The translations under genes were made by a program, and so were the position numbers. Below are positions 59,377 through 64,000 of a stretch of 64,000 nucleotides of DNA, one piece after another (the first letter of the stretch is position 1; each line of letters begins with the position of its first letter). The stretch lies in NCBI GenBank assembly GCA_964527735.1, contig CAZGPG010000008.1, forward strand, positions 79,623 through 143,622, written 5' to 3'. Origin of the DNA: JBEBVQ01 sp964527735 (GTDB lineage Bacteria > Bacteroidota > Bacteroidia > Chitinophagales > Chitinophagaceae). The notes under the pieces are model-generated. The model did not search any database. It worked only from the letters and a program-made list of their open reading frames with translations, and was not told the DNA's origin.

Positions 59377-61413
59377 ATGAACTACATTATGATGAGAATG
59401 CCCTTCGTCGCGGGAATTGCCGGCACGGCATTAGGATGCATGTTGTCCTGTACCGCTGTGCAGGCACAGGTTACACCGGAGCATATCGCCCTGGCACAGT
59501 CAGTGATCGGTTGCCAGATTTCGGATAATGGCCGGCATATTGCGTATGCGCTTACTGCCCCCGGCGACCCGAAAACGGAAAATGCCCCCACCGGCGTACA
59601 CTTGTATCTGCTGAATGACCAGACAAACGAACAAAAGCCCTATTATACCGGTACCAGCGTCAGCCAGATCGCATACAGACCGGGGGGAAAAGGTACCATT
59701 ACATTCATTGCCCGGCAAAAAGATGATAAAACCAATGCCATCTATGAAATAGACCCTAACGGCGGCGAAGCCCGGAAGCTGTATTCATTTACATCGAATA
59801 TTGCCGGTTATTCCTGGAGCAACGATGGTAATCAGATCGCATTCGTAGCTGTCGAGCGGCCTGAAGAACCTAAAACATCATTAACCTATAAGCCGAAAAT
59901 CTTCGAAGAAGATTTCAACGAACGGAATGGTTATATTGTAAATATCACAGACAACTCAGCCCCCCGGAAACTGAATGTTGACGGCGCGGTATATATGATG
60001 AAGTGGAGTCCTGACGATCGTAAGCTGGCCATCTCCGTAGCACCCACTTCTTCTGTCGACGATTCTTATATGGCACAGGCAGTAAAGATTGCCGATGCAC
60101 AAAATGGTAATATCATCGCGCATATAGACAACAAGGGGAAGCTTGGCCAGATAGCCTGGAGCCCCGATGGCCATACATTGGCGCTGGTAGCAGGATACGA
60201 CCTGAACGACCCGACAGACGGCAGCCTGCTGACCGTACCCGCCACAGGAGGAAAGCCGACGGTGATTAACCCGGATTTCCCCGGCAAATACGAATCCATC
60301 AAATGGGTCAGTAAAAATGCGATCCACTTCCTGGCCAGTGAAGGTACTGCCAACGCAATCGGAACCATCAGTATCGACGGCAAAAACACCAGCTATCTGT
60401 TCAAATCTCCCGTCCACAATATCACCTCGTTCGATGTAGCCACCAATGGCGCCATCACCTTCACCGCCAATACGCCTGAACACCCCTCTGAATTATTTAC
60501 CCTTGCTGCAAAAAAGAACAGCACACCCGTGCGCCGCACCTTCTCCAACAAATGGCTCGACGGTTTGAAAGTAGGACGTCAGGAAGTGGTTACTTATAAA
60601 GCCCGTGACGGAAAATATGATATCGAAGGCATGCTCATCTACCCGGTGGATTATAAAGCAGGTAACCGCGTACCGCTGATCACAGTAGTACATGGCGGTC
60701 CGGAAGCTCATTATTCCAACGGCTGGCTGACTGCATACTCCATGCCAGGACAAATGGCGGCAGCCAAAGGCTATGCCGTTTTTTATCCCAACTACAGAGG
60801 CAGCACCGGCCGCGGCACCGAATTTACATACAGCAGTCAGGGTGATCTGGCGGGTAAGGAATTTGATGATATAGTGGACGGAGTTGATTATTTGATCGGA
60901 AAAGGCATTGCGGATAAAGACAGGATCGGCGTTACAGGCGGTTCATACGGCGGATACGCTTCTGCATGGATGAGCACTTACTACTCCGACAGATTTGCGG
61001 CTGCGGTCATGTTCGTAGGCATCAGCAACAATATCTCCAAATTCGGTACCAGCGATATTCCCAACGAAATGTTCCTGGTACACTCCCGGAAACGTATATG
61101 GGACGACTGGCAATGGCAGATGGAGCGTAGTCCGATCTACCATGTAGATCGTGCGCAGACACCGATCCTGATCATGCACGGCGCGGATGATCCCAGAGTG
61201 CATCCCGCACAAAGCATGGAGCTGTACCGCCATCTTAAAGTACGTAAACCGGAAGTGCCTGTCCGGCTGGTCTATTATCCCGGCGAAGGTCATGGCAATG
61301 CCCGCTCAGGCTCCCGTTATGATTACAACCTGAGGATGATGCAGTGGTTCGACACCTATCTGATGACCGGCAACCGTAAGGCTCCCGTACCGGCTTTGGA
61401 TCTGCCGGAGTAA
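59377..61413 (+). CDS. S9 family (prolyl oligopeptidase-like) secreted peptidase
   Basis: From MNYIMMRMPFV it is 678 residues with a signal peptide ending AVQAQ. A propeller domain with WSPDDRKLAIS-type blades is followed by the alpha/beta hydrolase part: Ser in VTGGSYGGYASAW, Asp in HGADDPRVHP and His in PGEGHGNARSG. It is a periplasmic peptidase of the acylaminoacyl/S9C-like type that cleaves short peptides. A strong terminator follows. It is a different subfamily from the DPP-IV-like gene at 31517. Confidence 0.92.
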   Translation: MNYIMMRMPFVAGIAGTALGCMLSCTAVQAQVTPEHIALAQSVIGCQISDNGRHIAYALTAPGDPKTENAPTGVHLYLLNDQTNEQKPYYTGTSVSQIAYRPGGKGTITFIARQKDDKTNAIYEIDPNGGEARKLYSFTSNIAGYSWSNDGNQIAFVAVERPEEPKTSLTYKPKIFEEDFNERNGYIVNITDNSAPRKLNVDGAVYMMKWSPDDRKLAISVAPTSSVDDSYMAQAVKIADAQNGNIIAHIDNKGKLGQIAWSPDGHTLALVAGYDLNDPTDGSLLTVPATGGKPTVINPDFPGKYESIKWVSKNAIHFLASEGTANAIGTISIDGKNTSYLFKSPVHNITSFDVATNGAITFTANTPEHPSELFTLAAKKNSTPVRRTFSNKWLDGLKVGRQEVVTYKARDGKYDIEGMLIYPVDYKAGNRVPLITVVHGGPEAHYSNGWLTAYSMPGQMAAAKGYAVFYPNYRGSTGRGTEFTYSSQGDLAGKEFDDIVDGVDYLIGKGIADKDRIGVTGGSYGGYASAWMSTYYSDRFAAAVMFVGISNNISKFGTSDIPNEMFLVHSRKRIWDDWQWQMERSPIYHVDRAQTPILIMHGADDPRVHPAQSMELYRHLKVRKPEVPVRLVYYPGEGHGNARSGSRYDYNLRMMQWFDTYLMTGNRKAPVPALDLPE

Positions 61414-61442
61414 CAAACCGTTTAATCTCCGGTACATGAAAG

Positions 61443-61484
61443 AGGCAGCGGCAATGATAGGAATATCGTTGTCGCTGCCTTTTT
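61443..61484 (+). terminator. Terminator of the S9 peptidase gene
   Basis: AGGCAGCG (61443-61450) pairs with CGCTGCCT (61473-61480), extended by CAAxGAT/ATCGTTG. The stem ends in TTTTT. Confidence 0.85.
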
Positions 61485-61583
61485 CATGCAATACATTAAA
61501 AAACAGGCCGGCTCCGGTTTTTTGCCGATTTCACGGCATGAATTTATATAACATATTACACCGCTATCTAAAAACGACAGCTC

Positions 61584-62510
61584 ATGCAAAAGATCATACC
61601 GCATTTATGGTTCGATAAGGAAGCCGAAGAGGCCGCCGCTTTTTATACATCCGTATTCCCGGAGTCGAAAGTGACGCACACTACCCTGCTGCGGGATACG
61701 CCCTCCGGCGACTGCGACCTGGTAAACTTCGAATTGTGGGGACAGGAATTTATGGCGATCAGCGCGGGGCCACTATTTCAGTTTAACCCCTCCATCTCCT
61801 TTATCGTCAATTTCGATCCCCTGCTCTTTGGTACTACGCCCGAAGCCGCCCAAACCGCCCGGGTGAAGCTGGACATGGTCTGGGCACAGCTTTCCGAAGG
61901 CGGCAAAGTGCTGATGGAGCTGAGCGAATACCCGTTCAGCAAACATTATGGCTGGGTGCAGGACAAATACGGCGTATCCTGGCAGCTCATGCTCACCGAT
62001 CCCGCAGGCGAACCGCGTCCGCCCATTATAGCATCGTTGATGTTTACCGGCAGCAACTGCGGCAAAGCCGAAGAGGCCATCCGCTTTTACCTGTCTGTAT
62101 TCCAGAACGCACAACAAGGCGCCATACATCATTATCCCCCAGGCATGGAGCCCGACCAGGCAGGTACCGTTATGTTTGCCGATGTCAAACTGAAAGATAC
62201 CTGGATGGCCGTGATGGACAGCGCCCATGAGCATGGCTTCGGTTTCAATGAAGCCATTTCGTTTATGATCACCTGCAGTGATCAGCAGGAGATAGACTAT
62301 TACTGGCAGCAGCTCTCGGCCGTACCCGAGGCGGAACAATGCGGCTGGATCAAAGACAAATACGGCCTGTCCTGGCAGATCACCTCAGCCGAGATAGAAA
62401 CCCTCATGCGCGAAGGCACCCAAGAGCAGGCAGACCGTATCACGCAGGCATTCCTGCCGATGAAAAAGCTGGATATTGCGCAGATAAAAGCGGCGGCGGA
62501 TAAGGGCTGA
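61584..62510 (+). CDS. Two-domain VOC family protein (PhnB-like)
   Basis: This 308-residue protein has two tandem PhnB-like VOC domains. Each contains a HLWFDKEAEEAAAFYTSVF- or IASLMFTGSNCGKAEEAIRF-type start and ends with KHYGWVQDKYGVSWQLML or QCGWIKDKYGLSWQI. The family is loosely named after 3-demethylubiquinone methyltransferase, but no methyltransferase activity is expected. The substrate is unknown. The internal duplication suggests that the pair forms one pseudo-dimer. Confidence 0.9.
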   Translation: MQKIIPHLWFDKEAEEAAAFYTSVFPESKVTHTTLLRDTPSGDCDLVNFELWGQEFMAISAGPLFQFNPSISFIVNFDPLLFGTTPEAAQTARVKLDMVWAQLSEGGKVLMELSEYPFSKHYGWVQDKYGVSWQLMLTDPAGEPRPPIIASLMFTGSNCGKAEEAIRFYLSVFQNAQQGAIHHYPPGMEPDQAGTVMFADVKLKDTWMAVMDSAHEHGFGFNEAISFMITCSDQQEIDYYWQQLSAVPEAEQCGWIKDKYGLSWQITSAEIETLMREGTQEQADRITQAFLPMKKLDIAQIKAAADKG

Positions 62511-62644
62511 TCCATCCTCTTCCCAAAAAAGAAATATCTGTCATTTTCCGCCCGATGTTGTTCAATTTAGGGTAATGATAATACCTTTACTGTTTTAATG
62601 ACTGCGGTACGCATTTTATGCGTATCACGGCAATCATCAGCACT

Positions 62645-62860
62645 ATGTCAGCCATTCTAATCAAAAAAAGAACTGTGCTCTCCGACGATAAATATCTCCT
62701 GGAGCGCATAGATTTCGAAAAACAGAACAGACACGATGAGCCTGAAACACAGGGCCGCGAAGTTTACTTTCGCCCGGATGCGGTATCCGTCCTGCTGGCC
62801 GATCACAGGCAACGCTCGTTTTTGCTGACCCGTCAGTTTCGCCTGCCGGTTTATGCATAA
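62645..62860 (+). pseudogene. Truncated NUDIX hydrolase (NudK-like) head
   Basis: From MSAILIKKRT the 71 codons read through LSDDKYLLERIDFEKQNR, REVYFRPDAVSVLLAD and RSFLLTRQFRLPVYA, then TAA. This is the N-terminal strand pair of the ADP-ribose/GDP-mannose pyrophosphatase group, where a NUDIX box would follow after a GNP-type turn. The NUDIX box and all metal ligands are missing, so it is a cut gene. Confidence 0.75.
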
Positions 62861-62895
62861 CTTTACGTGAAGCACACGTCAATAAATGCATATTT

Positions 62896-63324
62896 ATGGC
62901 CGCAATAAAAACACAGCAAACTACAGCAGACGTTCGTGAGTTCATCAACTCATTTGCCGACACAGAGCAAAAGAAAAAAGACAGTTTCGAGCTCCTGGAG
63001 CTGATGCAGGATGTTATGAGCCACGAGCCCAAAATGTGGGGGCCGTCCATTATCGGCTTCGGAAACTATCATTACAAATCCGACCGCAGCCGGCAGGAGG
63101 GCGACTGGCCACTTGTCGGTTTTTCGCCGCGCAAAGCGGCCATTTCGCTTTATGTATATACAGGCAGCGAAGCGCAGGCACATCTGCTCAAATACTTAGG
63201 CAAATTCAAAATGGGCAAAGCCTGCATTTACATCAAAAAGCTGGCCGACATCAACCAGGATGCGCTTAAAAAACTCATGCGCGAAACCATTGGTTTTCTG
63301 CAATCGAAATACGGACAGCCATAA
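62896..63324 (+). CDS. DUF1801 domain protein
   Basis: This 142-residue cytoplasmic protein has the DUF1801/YdhG-like pattern: helix VREFINSF, MSHEPKMWGPSIIGFGNYHY with the GxxxxFG turn, and FSPRKAAISLYVYTG. GKACIYIKKLADIN comes near the end. The family has an iron-chaperone-like fold but no proven activity. It sits between the cut NUDIX gene and the truncated porin. Confidence 0.9.
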   Translation: MAAIKTQQTTADVREFINSFADTEQKKKDSFELLELMQDVMSHEPKMWGPSIIGFGNYHYKSDRSRQEGDWPLVGFSPRKAAISLYVYTGSEAQAHLLKYLGKFKMGKACIYIKKLADINQDALKKLMRETIGFLQSKYGQP

Positions 63325-63518
63325 AACCGGACACAAAACAACGAACAGCTGATAGAGAATAAATGATTTAACTGGTTGTAAGTGTTAAACATGTATACAA
63401 AATGCGCAACAGGCAGTGCATAAAAAATGATTTCCAGCAATTATCCTTGTGTGTGTATTTGCAAGTTATATGCTATTTTAGGACGACCCGTAAACAGAAT
63501 CTCAAAAAAACAAAAATA

Positions 63519-63962
63519 GTGCGACAATTACCAAGCATTTTTATTCTGACAGCTTTATCATTGAAACTACAAGCACAGCAGCAGACAGACACTTTAAAGA
63601 ATGACCGGTTTTCCATTCATGCCCAGACGACTGTTATCAATCAGTTTAAACCTTCGTTTGGTGTAAAATATTCGGGCGACAATAGCTTAGTGCCACAGCA
63701 AGAAAACAGGACTTCTATAACTTCTACCCTGTTTATGGGCGTAAGGCTTTGGAAAGGTGCAAGTGTATTTGTCAACCCTGAAATTGCAGGTGGATCAGGA
63801 CTTAGTGATGCGCTAGGCATTGCAGCAGCAACCAACGGTGAAACTTTTAGAATTGGCGACCCTGCACCACAATTATACCTTGCCCGACTTTTTTACAGAC
63901 AGGTTTTTTCATTGACAACCCAAACTACTTATCAGACAAGCGACTTTGTCTCAGCCCCCTAA
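63519..63962 (+). pseudogene. Carbohydrate porin, N-terminal part, truncated
   Basis: From a GTG at 63519 the signal peptide RQLPSIFILTALSLKLQAQ is followed by the start of an OprB-type outer-membrane porin (FSIHAQTTVINQFKPSFG, KYSGDNSLVP, TLFMGVRLWKGASVFVNPEI, FRIGDPAPQLYLARLF). After TTYQTSDF the similarity breaks off and a stop comes three codons later. Full porins of this type have about 400 or more residues. The break may be an insertion near 63945. The upstream frame is open to 63402, but its residues look non-coding. Confidence 0.65.
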
Positions 63963-64000
63963 AATGCTGGACGAAAATTGTAAAACAATTTAGTCACAGT
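63945..64000. mobile_element. Possible left end of an insertion sequence
   Basis: Where the porin stops, the sequence TGTCTCAGCCCCCTAAAATG begins. A terminal TGT...CCCCCTAAAA pattern is seen at ends of IS3-type elements in Bacteroidota. Only 56 bases are visible, so the call is tentative. Confidence 0.25.

Overview
The window looks like chromosomal DNA of a Bacteroidota bacterium, most likely of the Chitinophagaceae type. The evidence is direct. Many large secreted proteins end in type IX secretion (T9SS) sorting domains. Start codons lack Shine-Dalgarno sequences. Perfect TAnnTTTG promoter elements, the Bacteroidota sigma-A -7 box, sit a few to some tens of bases before genes. There is a three-gene succinate dehydrogenase of the b558 type, and part of an aryl polyene/flexirubin-like pigment locus. 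The family-level assignment is inference.

Layout. 1-12.3 kb: tail of a T9SS substrate, a rhodanese, a hypothetical, sdhCAB with promoter and terminator, a secreted hypothetical, an SDR oxidoreductase, batD-batE, a polysaccharide deacetylase, tatD and tRNA-Ser(GGA). 12.4-16.7 kb: a dead GIY-YIG nuclease gene, then a minus-strand group (secreted hypothetical, ung, acyltransferase, DUF2520 protein, PLP decarboxylase). 16.8-23.4 kb: an ABC-F protein, a lipoprotein, a Cys/Met-metabolism PLP enzyme, then a decayed stretch with a lipase head, an alcohol dehydrogenase tail and palindromic repeats, followed by a padR-membrane protein pair. 23.4-39.2 kb: two divergent modules, each a big T9SS-secreted protein facing a TPR histidine kinase plus LuxR-type response regulator, separated by a CoA-transferase, gmk, a DPP-IV-like peptidase and clpS. 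39.4-46.1 kb: dusB, then a pigment mini-cluster (catalytically empty KS, active KS, KS-like fragment protein, halogenase-like flavoprotein, methyltransferase). 46.2-57.9 kb: a subtilase, a fibronectin-type secreted protein, two paralogous T9SS substrates, and the third kinase/regulator pair. 57.9-64 kb: a small membrane protein, a YeeZ-like epimerase, an S9 peptidase, a two-domain VOC protein, a cut NUDIX gene, a DUF1801 protein and a truncated porin.

The most striking pattern is that the three TPR-kinase/regulator pairs are paralogous and each is transcribed divergently from a T9SS-secreted protein. Two of those secreted proteins carry SBBP-like beta-propeller repeats and the third a related lectin/propeller-like head. 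This repeated gene arrangement suggests a local surface-protein control module. A 290-bp MITE-like element has inserted between the divergent genes of the first module. A second pattern is a set of intergenic inverted repeats whose arms are built from one short iterated word; the word differs from site to site.
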